DNA of 63,122 nucleotides from Muribaculaceae bacterium Isolate-013 (NCI) (GCA_004102785.1 SCEJ01000012.1:1-63122), one strand, 5' to 3'. Counted from the first letter of the stretch, positions 45,728-55,619 are shown. Notes: generated by a model from the sequence alone, not told the origin. A program made the numbers and translations.

Positions 45728-47074
45728 ATGGATATAGACCCTTTACCGAATAGTATTCTTCCCCTGTTCTGCGCGCTCGACGCCGGCGGGGCCGTGGCCT
45801 TCGGGGCCTCGCAGATTGTGGCTCTGACTGTAGCCGTGCTCTGCCTTTTTGTTTCCGCCTTTGTGAGCGGCAGCGAGATAGCATTTTTTTCCATTACGCC
45901 ACAGCAGGCCGAAGAGCTGGAGGAGTCATCGCGTAACGACGGCATCCGCCGCCTTCTGGCGATGCCCGACCGCCTTCTGGCCACAATACTCATAGCCAAC
46001 AATCTTGTAAACGTCACCATCGTGGTGCTGATGTCGTTTGCCTTGTCGGAACTGTTCTCTTCACTTCCGGCGTGGGCCAACTTCCTGCTCAACACTGTGA
46101 TTCTTACCTTCCTGATTCTGTTTTTCGGCGAAATTCTGCCAAAGCTGATGGCCAATACCAGCCCGCTGCGCTGGGCGCGCATGGCGGTGCCCGGAGTGAA
46201 CTTCCTGCTGAAAATGTGCTGGCCGGTGTCGTCGGTGATGGTGAAATCCACCAAATTCGTCAACAAGGTGGTGACCCGCCAGAGCCGGACCATAACCCCC
46301 GATGAGCTGGGCCAGGCTCTGGAAATCACACGAATGGAGGGACAGCAGGACAAGGAGATGCTCAAGGGTATTCTGAAGTTCGGCGACACCACCGCATCCG
46401 AGATAATGACCCCACGCGTGGATATTACCGGGCTGAACGCCTCGATGACCTTTCCGCAGGTGATGGAAGTGGTGGTTGAGAGCGGGTATTCGCGTATGCC
46501 GGTGTTCGGCGACTCGCAGGATGACATACGCGGGGTGCTCTATGCCCGCGACCTGCTCCCCTACATAGGCGAGGACAACCGCCTCGACGAAGCGTTCGAC
46601 TGGCTCTCGCTGGCCCGCGAGCCATACTTCGTGCCGGAGTCGCGCATGATTGATGACCTGCTCGAGGACTTCCGCCAGCGCAAGCTCCACATCGCTATCG
46701 TTATCGACGAGTTCGGCGGCACCCAGGGGGTCGTGACGCTTGAGGATGTGCTTGAGGAGATTGTGGGCGACATCAATGATGAATACGACGAAGAGGAGAA
46801 GACCTACCGCCGCCTCCCCGACGACACCTATATCTTCGAGGGGAAAACCCTCCTTAACGACTTTTTCCGAATCACCGGGCTCGACTCCGCCGACTATGAG
46901 CCTGTGGCTGAGGACTGCGAGACACTCGCCGGGATGCTTCTGGCCATAAAGGGCGATTTCCCCAAGGAGAAGGAGCCGCTGGTCTACGGCCGCTGCCGCT
47001 TCCTCATTCTCGACATTGAGCACCACCGCATCACCTCGGTGCGCGTGAAAGTGATGCCTGACCCGCAGACATGA
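45728..47074 (+). CDS. gldE: GldE-like CNNM/CBS/CorC membrane protein
   Basis: A 448-residue protein. Residues 1-200 form a DUF21/CNNM membrane domain (FVSAFVSGSEIAFFSI near 45, FFGEILPKLMAN near 140), about 215-335 a CBS pair (ASEIMTPRVDITGL), and the end a CorC-HlyC domain (DEFGGTQGVVTLEDVLEEIVGD near 325). This is the layout of GldE, found next to gliding genes in Flavobacteria and kept in non-gliding Bacteroidales; ion (Mg or Co) transport is the likely function. The phosphopantetheinyl transferase overlaps by four bases. No gldD is present. Confidence 0.87.
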   Translation: MDIDPLPNSILPLFCALDAGGAVAFGASQIVALTVAVLCLFVSAFVSGSEIAFFSITPQQAEELEESSRNDGIRRLLAMPDRLLATILIANNLVNVTIVVLMSFALSELFSSLPAWANFLLNTVILTFLILFFGEILPKLMANTSPLRWARMAVPGVNFLLKMCWPVSSVMVKSTKFVNKVVTRQSRTITPDELGQALEITRMEGQQDKEMLKGILKFGDTTASEIMTPRVDITGLNASMTFPQVMEVVVESGYSRMPVFGDSQDDIRGVLYARDLLPYIGEDNRLDEAFDWLSLAREPYFVPESRMIDDLLEDFRQRKLHIAIVIDEFGGTQGVVTLEDVLEEIVGDINDEYDEEEKTYRRLPDDTYIFEGKTLLNDFFRITGLDSADYEPVAEDCETLAGMLLAIKGDFPKEKEPLVYGRCRFLILDIEHHRITSVRVKVMPDPQT

Positions 47075-47661
47075 CACACAACCCTTGCCAGGGCGCACTG
47101 CTGGCCGACAACGGCCATGTGCGCGTATATGCGGCTTCGCTGAGGCCGGGTGTGCCGACGGCTCACGTTGTGGCGCGACTGCTTGAAGCCGACCCCGCGG
47201 TGCCTGCGCGCTTCGGGGTGGCGCATACCCCCGAAGGGATTCCCTTTCTGGAGGTTCCGGGGGGCGGTGATGACCCTTTGCCCTCGATTTCGGTGAGCCA
47301 TTCGCGCTCACTGGTGGCAGTGGCGGTGGCTCCGTCGGGCTGCCCGGTGGGTGTCGACGCCGAGACCACCGGCCGCGACCGCCAGTTGCGTCGTGTGGCC
47401 CCGCGCTTCCTCTCCGGGGCGCAGCTACCCCGCTGGAGTGCCGACCCGGCGATGCTTCTGCGCGCCTGGACCCTCAAGGAGGCGCTTTACAAGGCCGCTC
47501 TCACCCCCGGGCTGCCGATGGATGAGATTCCGCTTCCAGAGGAGGGGGAGGGGAGCGTGGAGCTTCGCGGACGCCGCTACGCCACGGCCGTGCTTCCCTC
47601 GCCATATGCCGACAACGTAATTTCTCTCGCTTATCTTGCAGATTCATCATTTAATGTTTAA
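47071..47661 (+). CDS. 4'-phosphopantetheinyl transferase superfamily protein
   Basis: A 196-residue enzyme of the Sfp type that attaches the phosphopantetheine arm to carrier proteins. Signature: VGVDAETTGR near residue 92 with the metal-binding Asp and Glu, and WTLKEALYKA near 132. It is short for Sfp but normal for the compact bacterial group. It overlaps gldE by four bases. Its own stop codon lies inside the -7 element of the next gene. Confidence 0.88.
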   Translation: MTHNPCQGALLADNGHVRVYAASLRPGVPTAHVVARLLEADPAVPARFGVAHTPEGIPFLEVPGGGDDPLPSISVSHSRSLVAVAVAPSGCPVGVDAETTGRDRQLRRVAPRFLSGAQLPRWSADPAMLLRAWTLKEALYKAALTPGLPMDEIPLPEEGEGSVELRGRRYATAVLPSPYADNVISLAYLADSSFNV

Positions 47662-47666
47662 ATTTG
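47636..47666 (+). promoter_or_regulatory. Promoter of the secreted endo/exonuclease gene (TTG-N20-TAAATTTG)
   Basis: TTG at 47636-47638, 20 bases and TAAATTTG at 47659-47666. The stop codon TAA of the preceding gene is the first three bases of the -7 element. Leader about 25 bases. Confidence 0.85.
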
Positions 47667-47695
47667 CGCTTCAAGAAAACTGAAAACATACGTCC

Positions 47696-48781
47696 ATGAA
47701 AAAGTTACTGTTACTTCCGTTGCTGGCTCTGCTGGCAGTGACCGGGATGTCGGCTCAGAAAAAAGCGGCTGACAAAAGCGCCAAAGCCCGTTACGAGGTT
47801 TATGGCGTGGCGTTCTATAACCTTGAGAACCTCTTCGACACCATCAACAACAACGGCAAGTACGACATTGAATTCTCGCCCGCCGGTGCCCGCCAGTGGG
47901 ACGGCAAGAAATACTGGTCAAAAATCAATAACCTGGCCCGTGCCATAACGAACTTCACCACGCAGACCACCCCCTCGGGCCCGGCCTTCATCGGTGTGTC
48001 GGAAATCGAGAACCGCTCGGTGCTCGAGGACCTGGTGAAAGCCGTTGACAACCGCCTCATCTCCGAGGGGAAGCGCCCCTGGGGGCTGCGGGTGGTGCAC
48101 CACGACTCGCCCGACCGCCGCGGCGTGGATGTGGGCGCTCTCTATAATCCCCGCTATTTCAAGTTCGTGGACGTTTCAAACACTACCCTCTGCATACCGG
48201 AAAACCCCACATTCCGCACCCGCGACCAGATGTGTGTCACCGGCGTGATGGGTGGCGATACCGTGAGTGTGATTGTGAACCACTGGCCGTCGCGCCTGGG
48301 GGGAGAGGAGCAGTCGTCGTATCTGCGCGAGGCTGCCGCTGCTCTGTCGAAACATATCGCTGACTCGCTCTGGAGCCTGCGCCCCGGCCAGGGTGTTATC
48401 GTGATGGGCGACCTCAATGACGACCCGCAGAACCGTTCGTGTGCCAAAGTGCTCGGAGCAAAGAAGAACCCCGACGGCGTGAAGCCCGACGGATTCTACA
48501 ACCCGTTCTGGAGCATCCTCGACAAGGGTATCGGCACTCTTGCCTACCGCTCGCAGTGGAACCTTTTTGACCAGATTATCGTGAGCGGCTCTCTGCTTGA
48601 AGATAATACCGGCAAAGACCGTCTGCATTATTGGAAGGCTCAGGTAAACAACTTCGATTTCCTCAAGGATACTGAGGGGCAGCGACAGAACTACCCCTTG
48701 CGCACATATTCGGCAGGAGTGTTCCTCAACGGATATTCCGACCACTTCCCCACCGAGATTTTCCTCATCCGCCGCCTGTGA
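47696..48781 (+). CDS. Secreted endonuclease/exonuclease/phosphatase family protein
   Basis: A 361-residue protein with a signal peptide (residues 1-20, ending MSAQ). The EEP fold is marked by VAFYNLENLFDT near residue 38, GVSEIENRSV near 100 with the metal Glu, IVNHWPSRLGG near 198, VMGDLNDDPQNRS near 238 and a final YSDHFPTEI near 350. These are the active-site positions of DNase I-like phosphodiesterases. Nucleic-acid scavenging outside the cytoplasm is the likely role; inositol-polyphosphate or sphingomyelinase-like activity belongs to the same superfamily and cannot be excluded. Confidence 0.88.
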   Translation: MKKLLLLPLLALLAVTGMSAQKKAADKSAKARYEVYGVAFYNLENLFDTINNNGKYDIEFSPAGARQWDGKKYWSKINNLARAITNFTTQTTPSGPAFIGVSEIENRSVLEDLVKAVDNRLISEGKRPWGLRVVHHDSPDRRGVDVGALYNPRYFKFVDVSNTTLCIPENPTFRTRDQMCVTGVMGGDTVSVIVNHWPSRLGGEEQSSYLREAAAALSKHIADSLWSLRPGQGVIVMGDLNDDPQNRSCAKVLGAKKNPDGVKPDGFYNPFWSILDKGIGTLAYRSQWNLFDQIIVSGSLLEDNTGKDRLHYWKAQVNNFDFLKDTEGQRQNYPLRTYSAGVFLNGYSDHFPTEIFLIRRL

Positions 48782-48805
48782 CCACGGCCGCGGCATGAGC
48801 CGCAT

Positions 48806-48848
48806 GGCACCGCAGGGAGGCTCCCGCCCGCTCCCCTGCGGTGCCCGT
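48806..48848 (+). terminator. Terminator of the endo/exonuclease gene
   Basis: GGCACCGCAGGG (48806-48817) and CCCTGCGGTGCC (48834-48845) form a perfect 12-bp stem, followed by CGTTTGTT. Confidence 0.75.
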
Positions 48849-48887
48849 TTGTTGAATTCATGAACGACCCTATCACGTATATTCTTA

Positions 48888-50390
48888 ATGCCATCAGTAA
48901 AATCGCTGTTTAAAGACACCGCCATATATGGCGTCAGCTCCATCGTGGGGAGATTCCTCAACTGGTGCCTGGTGCCGATGTACACCTATTGTTTCCCGTC
49001 GGCCGAATACGGTATAGTCACCAACCTCTACGCATATGTGGCTCTTGTGCTGGTGATTCTTATTTACGGCATGGAGACCGGCTTCTTCCGCTTCGCCAAT
49101 CATGAGCGCTATTCCGACCCGGGGCAGGTCTACACCACCTCGCTGATATCGCTGGGCACCACCTCGGCGCTATTCATTGTGGCCGGATGCCTGCTGTCGC
49201 CGCAACTGGCGGGGCTGCTCGACTGCGGCGCCCACCCGGCCTACATATGGATGATGGTGGTGGCCGTGGGCGCCGACGCCTTCACCTCGATACCATTCGC
49301 CTATCTGCGCTACCGCCACCGCCCAATGCGCTTCGCCTCGCTGAAGCTTGTCAATATCGGGCTTAATATCGGGCTCAACCTCTTTTTCATCCTTCTGTGC
49401 CCCTGGCTGTGGAGGGTGGCTCCGGAGAGTATCGGCTGGTTCTACGACCCGGGATTCGGCATCGGATATATATTCCTGGCCAACATGATAAGCTCGCTGG
49501 CGGTGCTCGCGCTGCTGCTGCCGGAGCTTACCGCCGAGCGTTACAGCTTCAACGGCGAGCTCCTGCGGCGGATGCTTTCTTATTCCTTCCCGCTGCTGAT
49601 TATCGGCATCGCCGGCATAATGAACCAGACTATCGACAAGATTCTCTTCCCGATGATTTACCCCGACCGCGCCACGGCGATGACCGAGCTGGGCATCTAC
49701 GGTGCCAACTATAAGATTGCCATAGTGATGGTGATGTTCATCCAGGCATTCAGGTTCGCCTACGAGCCGTTCATTTTCGCCCAGAGCCGCGAGAAGGGGG
49801 AGGACCGCAACATTGCCTACCGCCAGGCTATGACCTGGTTTGTGATTGCGGCGATGTTTATCTTCATCGGAGTGGTGTTCTTCCTGCCTGTGCTGAAGTA
49901 TTTCATCTCTCCGGCCTATTTCTCGGGCCTGAAGGTGGTGCCGGTGATTATGATGGCGGAGTTTTTCTTCGGCATATTCTTCAACCTTTCGCTGTGGTAC
50001 AAGCTAACCGACCGCACCGCCTGGGGCACATGGTTCACACTGCTGGGGCTCGCCGTCACCGTGGGGCTCAACTTCCTGCTGGTGCCCCGCATGGGGTTCA
50101 TGGGGTGTGCCGTGGCTGCGCTGTGCTGCTACGGGGTGATGATGCTGGCATCGTATTTCACCGGCAGGGTGAAATATCCGATCGATTACGATGTGCGCCG
50201 CATAGTGTTCTACATCGTGGCCGCCATGGCGCTCTGGGGCGCGGGGTGGCTGCTGACTACCGGCGAGAATCTGTTTGACCTGCCGCTGAGAGTGTTGCTT
50301 CTGGCCGTGTATGCCGGCCTGGTGTTCATGACCGAGCGCCGGGGCGCTTTCGGTATTCTTCTCCGGTCCTCAAAGTCTGCGGCGCGATGA
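48888..50390 (+). CDS. Oligosaccharide flippase (Wzx/MATE-like)
   Basis: A 500-residue polytopic protein with about fourteen helices. The start FKDTAIYGVSSIVGRFLNW, then VPMYTYCFPSAEYGIVTNLYA, is the polysaccharide biosynthesis protein pattern of Wzx exporters, which flip lipid-linked oligosaccharides. It overlaps the next glycosyltransferase by four bases. A short overlapping frame (48860-48913, MNDPITYILNAISKIAV) precedes it and ends inside it; it may be chance. The substrate may belong to the surface glycan made elsewhere, since the main exopolysaccharide operon (29.8-37.5 kb) lacks a flippase. Confidence 0.88.
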   Translation: MPSVKSLFKDTAIYGVSSIVGRFLNWCLVPMYTYCFPSAEYGIVTNLYAYVALVLVILIYGMETGFFRFANHERYSDPGQVYTTSLISLGTTSALFIVAGCLLSPQLAGLLDCGAHPAYIWMMVVAVGADAFTSIPFAYLRYRHRPMRFASLKLVNIGLNIGLNLFFILLCPWLWRVAPESIGWFYDPGFGIGYIFLANMISSLAVLALLLPELTAERYSFNGELLRRMLSYSFPLLIIGIAGIMNQTIDKILFPMIYPDRATAMTELGIYGANYKIAIVMVMFIQAFRFAYEPFIFAQSREKGEDRNIAYRQAMTWFVIAAMFIFIGVVFFLPVLKYFISPAYFSGLKVVPVIMMAEFFFGIFFNLSLWYKLTDRTAWGTWFTLLGLAVTVGLNFLLVPRMGFMGCAVAALCCYGVMMLASYFTGRVKYPIDYDVRRIVFYIVAAMALWGAGWLLTTGENLFDLPLRVLLLAVYAGLVFMTERRGAFGILLRSSKSAAR

Positions 50391-51646
50391 GGGTGGCGTT
50401 GCTCAGCACCAACGATATTGCCGGAGGGGCCGCGATAGTGACCCTTCGGCTCACCCATGCCTTGCGCCGTGCCGGCGTGGAGGCCACGATGGTGGCGGCG
50501 CGCCGCAGTGGCGATGACCCTGCGGTGGCGGCGGCCGGCTCCGGGGCGCGTTTCGCCCTGGCGTCGTATGCCGAGCGTCTGAAAATCTTTATGGCCAACG
50601 GCCGCGACCGTGCCTCGCTGTTTCTGACCGATATTGCGCAGCGCGGTATGCCGCTGCACCGCCACGAGGCTGTGCGCCGTGCCGATGTGGTGGTGGTGGC
50701 CTGGGTCAACCAGGGTATGCTCTCGCTTGACGAGCTCGGCCGTATAGCCGCGGAAAAGCCCGTGGTGGTGGTGATGCACGACATGTGGTGGCTCACCGGA
50801 ATCTGCCACCATGCCGGCGACTGCCGCCGGTTCCGCGACGGCTGCGGATGCTGCCCGCAGCTCAACGGCAAGGGCGGAGGCGACGATCTTTCGGCCCGCA
50901 CATGGCGCAGAAAAAAAGCGCTTTACTCAAATCCGGGGATACATTTTGTGGCCGTTTCGTCGTGGCTGCGCGACCGCTGCCTCAGCTCTCCGCTGCTGGA
51001 GGGAAAGGAGGTGGAGGTGATTCCCAATCCGTTCCCGGTTGAGGAGTTTACGCAAGGGCCGTTCCTGTCGCTCGAAGAGCTGGGAGTGCCCCCTCTCTCC
51101 GGCCCCGGCGGCATAATGGCGGCCATGGGCGCCGCGCGCCTCGACGACCCTATAAAATGCTTCCCGCTGGCCATTGAGGCCCTCAACGACCTCAGGCGCA
51201 CCAGCCCGGAAATCGACGTGCACGCCATATTCTTCGGCTCTCTGCGCGACCCCTCGCTGCTCGATGGCCTCACCGTGCCCTACACCTGGCTCGGCCCCGT
51301 GGCTGACCCTCAGGTTATTCGCTCAATCTATCATCATGCCACGGCGGTGCTTTCGTCGTCGTCATACGAGACGCTTCCGACCACCCTCATCGAGGGGCAG
51401 GCCGCCGGCTGCTTCCCCGTGAGCTTTGACCGCGGAGGGCAGGCCGACATCATCGAACAGGGGCAGACCGGCTACCTGGCCCATTACCCCGACCATCGCG
51501 TCCTGGCCTGCGGCCTGGCGCTCAGCCACACGCTGCGATGCACCGAGCCGGGCCTGCCGGAGCGACTCCGCGCCTCTGCCGCCCGCTTCGACTCCCCCGC
51601 TGTCGCCTCCCGCTACCTCGCCCTCTTCCGCCGGCTGCTCAGGTAG
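50387..51646 (+). CDS. Glycosyltransferase family 4
   Basis: A 419-residue GT-B enzyme. The N-terminus has RVALLSTNDIAGGAAIVTLRL, then HDMWWLTGICHHAGDC near 127 with a Cys-rich stretch (CHHAGDCRRFRDGCGCCPQL) often seen in Bacteroidales WcaI-like enzymes. The donor domain has SSSSYETLPTTLIEGQAAG near 325 with the E-x7-E equivalent. It is coupled to the flippase (ATGA). It ends one base before a long array of nonamer repeats. Confidence 0.88.
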   Translation: MRVALLSTNDIAGGAAIVTLRLTHALRRAGVEATMVAARRSGDDPAVAAAGSGARFALASYAERLKIFMANGRDRASLFLTDIAQRGMPLHRHEAVRRADVVVVAWVNQGMLSLDELGRIAAEKPVVVVMHDMWWLTGICHHAGDCRRFRDGCGCCPQLNGKGGGDDLSARTWRRKKALYSNPGIHFVAVSSWLRDRCLSSPLLEGKEVEVIPNPFPVEEFTQGPFLSLEELGVPPLSGPGGIMAAMGAARLDDPIKCFPLAIEALNDLRRTSPEIDVHAIFFGSLRDPSLLDGLTVPYTWLGPVADPQVIRSIYHHATAVLSSSSYETLPTTLIEGQAAGCFPVSFDRGGQADIIEQGQTGYLAHYPDHRVLACGLALSHTLRCTEPGLPERLRASAARFDSPAVASRYLALFRRLLR

Positions 51647-51650
51647 GCCG

Positions 51651-51767
51651 GTAGGACTGGTGGGACGAGTAGGACGAGTAGGACTTGTAGGACCAGTGGG
51701 AGCTCCTACCCGTCCCACTCGTCCCACTGGTCCGACTTCTCCTACCATTCCTACCCGTCCCATTCAT
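51651..51767. repeat. Array of 13 nonamers forming a large inverted repeat
   Basis: Consecutive 9-base units run without interruption: GTAGGACTG, GTGGGACGA, GTAGGACGA, GTAGGACTT, GTAGGACCA, GTGGGAGCT on the left, then CCTACCCGT, CCCACTCGT, CCCACTGGT, CCGACTTCT, CCTACCATT, CCTACCCGT, CCCATTCAT on the right. The right half is the complement of the left in form, with a centre at about 51702 (GGGAGCTCC). The array begins four bases after the stop of the glycosyltransferase and precedes eno. It can fold into a long imperfect hairpin and may terminate transcription. Confidence 0.85.
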
Positions 51768-51837
51768 CCTGTCCTCTGCCGGCGCCTCTCTCTGAAAATG
51801 TTAGTGTTTTTTAGCAGTGGGATTGCGAAAAAATTAG

Positions 51838-51845
51838 TAACTTTG
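51838..51845 (+). promoter_or_regulatory. -7 element of the eno promoter
   Basis: TAACTTTG fits TAnnTTTG. No TTG at the usual -33 spacing. The leader to the ATG at 51926 is about 75 bases. Confidence 0.65.
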
Positions 51846-51856
51846 CGGTCGGATAG

Positions 51857-53218
<1,362 letters not shown>

Positions 53219-53244
53219 TCCGTTCAGCAGATTATAACCATCGC

Positions 53245-53277
53245 AAAACCCGGAGCCGCCTGGCGGCTCCGGGTTTT
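53245..53277 (+). terminator. Terminator of eno
   Basis: AAAACCCGGAGCC and GGCTCCGGGTTTT pair over 13 bp or more, 26 bases after the stop, with the A-run on one side and T-run on the other, so it can work in both directions. Confidence 0.9.
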
Positions 53278-53353
53278 GTGCTTCTGTGGAGGTGCTGATG
53301 AGAGGGCCGGGATTTATCCGGTCTTTATATCGCCTCCGGCGGCTGCGTAAATG

Positions 53354-53395
53354 ATAAAACCGTATGCTGCCCGGCGGGGGTGCATACGGTTTTAT
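53354..53395. terminator. Second hairpin between eno and purB
   Basis: ATAAAACCGTATGC (53354-53367) and GCATACGGTTTTAT (53382-53395) form a perfect 14-bp stem with a 14-base loop. It lies between the convergent genes eno and purB and probably stops the purB transcript, or both. Confidence 0.7.
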
Positions 53396-53519
53396 GGGGT
53401 TGGCAGGTGTCGCTTCCAACACCTCTCCGGGGATTTCATATCCCGCCGCTTTCAGTTGTTATATAAATGTAACGCGTGTGCGGCTCTGTTGGTTCGCCGG
53501 CCGGATATGAAACGGTGTC

Positions 53520-54863
53520 TCAGATGCCGGTGTAGGTCGAGGGGCTGAGGGCGTGGAGCTCGGCGCGCACGGCGTCGGAAACCTCCAGGGTGTCGATAAA
53601 CTCGGCTATCGACTCGGCGGTGACTGCCGAGTTGGTGCGGGTGAGCTGCTTGAGGGTCTCGTAGGGATGCGGGTAGCCCTCGCGGCGGAGGATTGTCTGA
53701 ATCCCCTCGGCAACCACATTCCACATCGAGTCGAGGTCGCGGGCTATGGCGTCGGCATTGAGCAGCAGCTTGCCCAGCCCCTTGAGGGTGGAGTGGATGG
53801 CGATAACGCTGTGGGCCATCGGCACACCGACGTTGCGCAGCACCGTGGAGTCGGTGAGGTCGCGCTGCAGGCGCGATACGGGGAGTTTCTGCGCCAGGTG
53901 GGCGTAGATGGCATTGGCAATGCCGAGATTACCCTCCGAATTCTCGAAGTCGATGGGGTTCACTTTGTGGGGCATGGCCGACGACCCTACCTCGCCTGCC
54001 TTGATTTTCTGCTTGAAATATTCCATCGACACATACATCCACACGTCGCGGTCGAGGTCGAGGATTATGGTGTTGATGCGGCGCAGGGCATCGAAGAGCG
54101 CCGCAAGGTTGTCGTAGTTGGAAATCTGGGTGGTGTACTCCTCGCGCTCTATGCCGAGATAGTTTTCGAGGAAACCGGCGCCGAAAGCGGCCCAGTCGCG
54201 CCCGGGATAGGCTGCGTTGTGGGCGTTGAAGTTGCCGGTGGCTCCGCCGAATTTGCCCGATACGGGCACTGCGGCGAGCTGACGGCGCTGCTGGCGCAGG
54301 CGGTAGGCGAACACCATTATCTCTTTGCCCAGGCGTGTGGGCGAGGCGGGCTGGCCGTGGGTCTTGGCCAGCATGGGGATATCCTTCCACTCGCCGGCGC
54401 GGGCCTCAAGAGCGGCGATAAGCTCGTCGAGCAGCGGCAGGAACACCTCGTGGAGGGCATCCTTCACCGACATCGGCACTGATGTGTTGTTTATATCCTG
54501 CGAGGTAAGGCCGAAATGGATGAACTCTTTCCATTTCTCCAGCCCCAGGGCGTCGAAGCGCTCCTTCAGGAAGTACTCCACAGCCTTCACATCGTGGTTG
54601 GTCACCGATTCGTGCTCCTTGATGCGGCGGGCATCGTCCTCTGTAAAATTCTCATAGATGGCGCGCAGTGCGTCGGCGGTGCCGGCAGGCACATCGCCAA
54701 GCTGCTCCACCCCGCTCTGGCAAAGGGCTATAAAATATTCCACCTCTACCTTCACGCGGTAACGTATCAGTGCGAACTCAGAAAAATAGCGGTCAAGCCC
54801 CGAGGTTTTGCCGCGGTAACGGCCATCGACAGGCGAAATGGCTGTAAGGGTGTCAAGCTCCAT
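53520..54863 (-). CDS. purB: Adenylosuccinate lyase
   Basis: Acts twice in purine synthesis: releases fumarate from SAICAR and from adenylosuccinate. The protein has 447 residues and fits the E. coli-like long subfamily: TAISPVDGRYRGKT at the start, HESVTNHDVKAVEYF near 85, FGLTSQDINNTS near 115, KTHGQPASPTRLGKE near 158, and GSSAMPHKVNPIDFENSEGN near 290, which holds the catalytic Ser loop. The ATG at 54863 is chosen: it fits the family, and the more upstream ATG at 54899 overlaps the -7 element. It has a full promoter (54897-54927). Confidence 0.97.
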   Translation of the reverse strand: MELDTLTAISPVDGRYRGKTSGLDRYFSEFALIRYRVKVEVEYFIALCQSGVEQLGDVPAGTADALRAIYENFTEDDARRIKEHESVTNHDVKAVEYFLKERFDALGLEKWKEFIHFGLTSQDINNTSVPMSVKDALHEVFLPLLDELIAALEARAGEWKDIPMLAKTHGQPASPTRLGKEIMVFAYRLRQQRRQLAAVPVSGKFGGATGNFNAHNAAYPGRDWAAFGAGFLENYLGIEREEYTTQISNYDNLAALFDALRRINTIILDLDRDVWMYVSMEYFKQKIKAGEVGSSAMPHKVNPIDFENSEGNLGIANAIYAHLAQKLPVSRLQRDLTDSTVLRNVGVPMAHSVIAIHSTLKGLGKLLLNADAIARDLDSMWNVVAEGIQTILRREGYPHPYETLKQLTRTNSAVTAESIAEFIDTLEVSDAVRAELHALSPSTYTGI

Positions 54864-54896
54864 AAAGAAAAATGTAACTGTTGGAATTTCAAGTCG

Positions 54897-54927
54897 CAAA
54901 TTTACTCATTTTCAACCGAACCGCCAA
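54897..54927 (-). promoter_or_regulatory. purB promoter (TTG-N20-TAAATTTG)
   Basis: Minus strand: TTG (complement of 54925-54927), 20 bases, TAAATTTG (complement of 54897-54904). The leader to the ATG at 54863 is about 27 bases. Confidence 0.85.
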
Positions 54928-55043
54928 ATCCGGCGACATTATGCCGCGATAACACCGATGAAAAATCTTGGAGCCATAACGCTGTGATAATATGAAGTTT
55001 GTCGATGCGATTGCAAAATTTATCGAAAAAAGTTGCCCGAAAA

Positions 55044-55075
55044 TTTGGCAGGTAAAAAAAAAGTCCATACCTTTG
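55044..55075 (+). promoter_or_regulatory. tRNA-Val promoter (TTG-N21-TACCTTTG)
   Basis: TTG at 55044-55046, 21 bases and TACCTTTG at 55068-55075, 21 bases before the mature tRNA. The second tRNA copy has no such element, so it is probably cotranscribed. Confidence 0.85.
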
Positions 55076-55096
55076 CAACGCTTTTGGGAGCGAGAC

Positions 55097-55174
55097 GGGC
55101 GTTTAGCTCAGCTGGTTCAGAGCATCTGCCTTACAAGCAGAGGGTCGGCGGTTCGAATCCGTCAACGCCCACCA
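55097..55174 (+). tRNA. tRNA-Val (anticodon TAC), with encoded CCA
   Basis: The cloverleaf is seen directly: acceptor GGGCGTT/AACGCCC, D arm with AGCTCAGCTGG, anticodon stem TCTGC/GCAGA with loop CTTACAA (anticodon TAC), and T arm with GGTTCGAATCC. Discriminator A at 55171 is followed by genomic CCA. Confidence 0.96.
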
Positions 55175-55406
55175 CTCACCTTTAAAAGCGTCAGGTTTCG
55201 GCCCTGGAGAGAGCCGCCAAAGCCTTGAGATTTTCAAATATGATGATTTTTGAGTTCAATTGCACCGCACAGAGCAAAGTCTTGAAAATTGGATGATTTT
55301 GGGAATTAAGGGTAGAAAATCCCAAGCCACAGGCATCAGCCCGCTCCGGAGAGGGACATTGAGAAACTGACCGCTTTCATCTCGCAATCCATAAAGCATT
55401 ATATTC
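55175..55406. other. Spacer between the two tRNA-Val genes
   Basis: No gene is seen in 232 bases. Two loosely similar stretches, TTGAGATTTTCAAATATG near 55225 and TTGAAAATTGGATG near 55283, may be the trace of an internal duplication. No integrase or att-like sequence is visible. Confidence 0.4.
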
Positions 55407-55481
55407 GGGCGTTTAGCTCAGCTGGTTCAGAGCATCTGCCTTACAAGCAGAGGGTCGGCGGTTCGAATCCGTCAACGCCCA
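55407..55481 (+). tRNA. Second, identical tRNA-Val (anticodon TAC), no encoded CCA
   Basis: The 75-base body is identical to the first copy (55097-55171). The 3' end continues with CAA rather than CCA, so the terminal CCA must be added by the CCA-adding enzyme. A clear terminator follows at 55491. Confidence 0.96.
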
Positions 55482-55490
55482 CAACACTTC

Positions 55491-55521
55491 GCCTTCGGTT
55501 ACCCCGCCGAAGGCTTTTTTT
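55491..55521 (+). terminator. Terminator of the tRNA-Val pair
   Basis: GCCTTCGG (55491-55498) and CCGAAGGC (55507-55514) followed by seven T. Confidence 0.92.
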
Positions 55522-55571
55522 ACCCCTCCCCAAACGATCTTCTATACCCTAAATATACCGAATTAACTTAG

Positions 55572-55619
55572 AAACCCCGCGAGCGGCGCGCTCTTATGCG
55601 CATACCGCCCGCGGGGTTT
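55572..55619 (-). terminator. Hairpin after the AIM24 gene
   Basis: AAACCCCGCG (55572-55581) pairs with CGCGGGGTTT (55610-55619); inner GCGC/GCGC-like pairing is possible. It lies about 90 bases after the stop at 55708 on the minus strand. Confidence 0.6.

Noticed and set aside
48860-48913. Short frame (17 codons) before the flippase as a regulatory leader peptide
   Set aside because: There is no stalling motif or attenuator, and it overlaps the flippase start; chance is likely.
51651-51767. Nonamer array as a CRISPR
   Set aside because: The units are nine bases, adjoin without spacers and reverse their sense at the centre; no cas gene is near.
55097-55481. tRNA pair as an integration site of a mobile element
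   Set aside because: The 232-base spacer has no integrase or cargo, and the repeat is the entire tRNA body rather than an att core.
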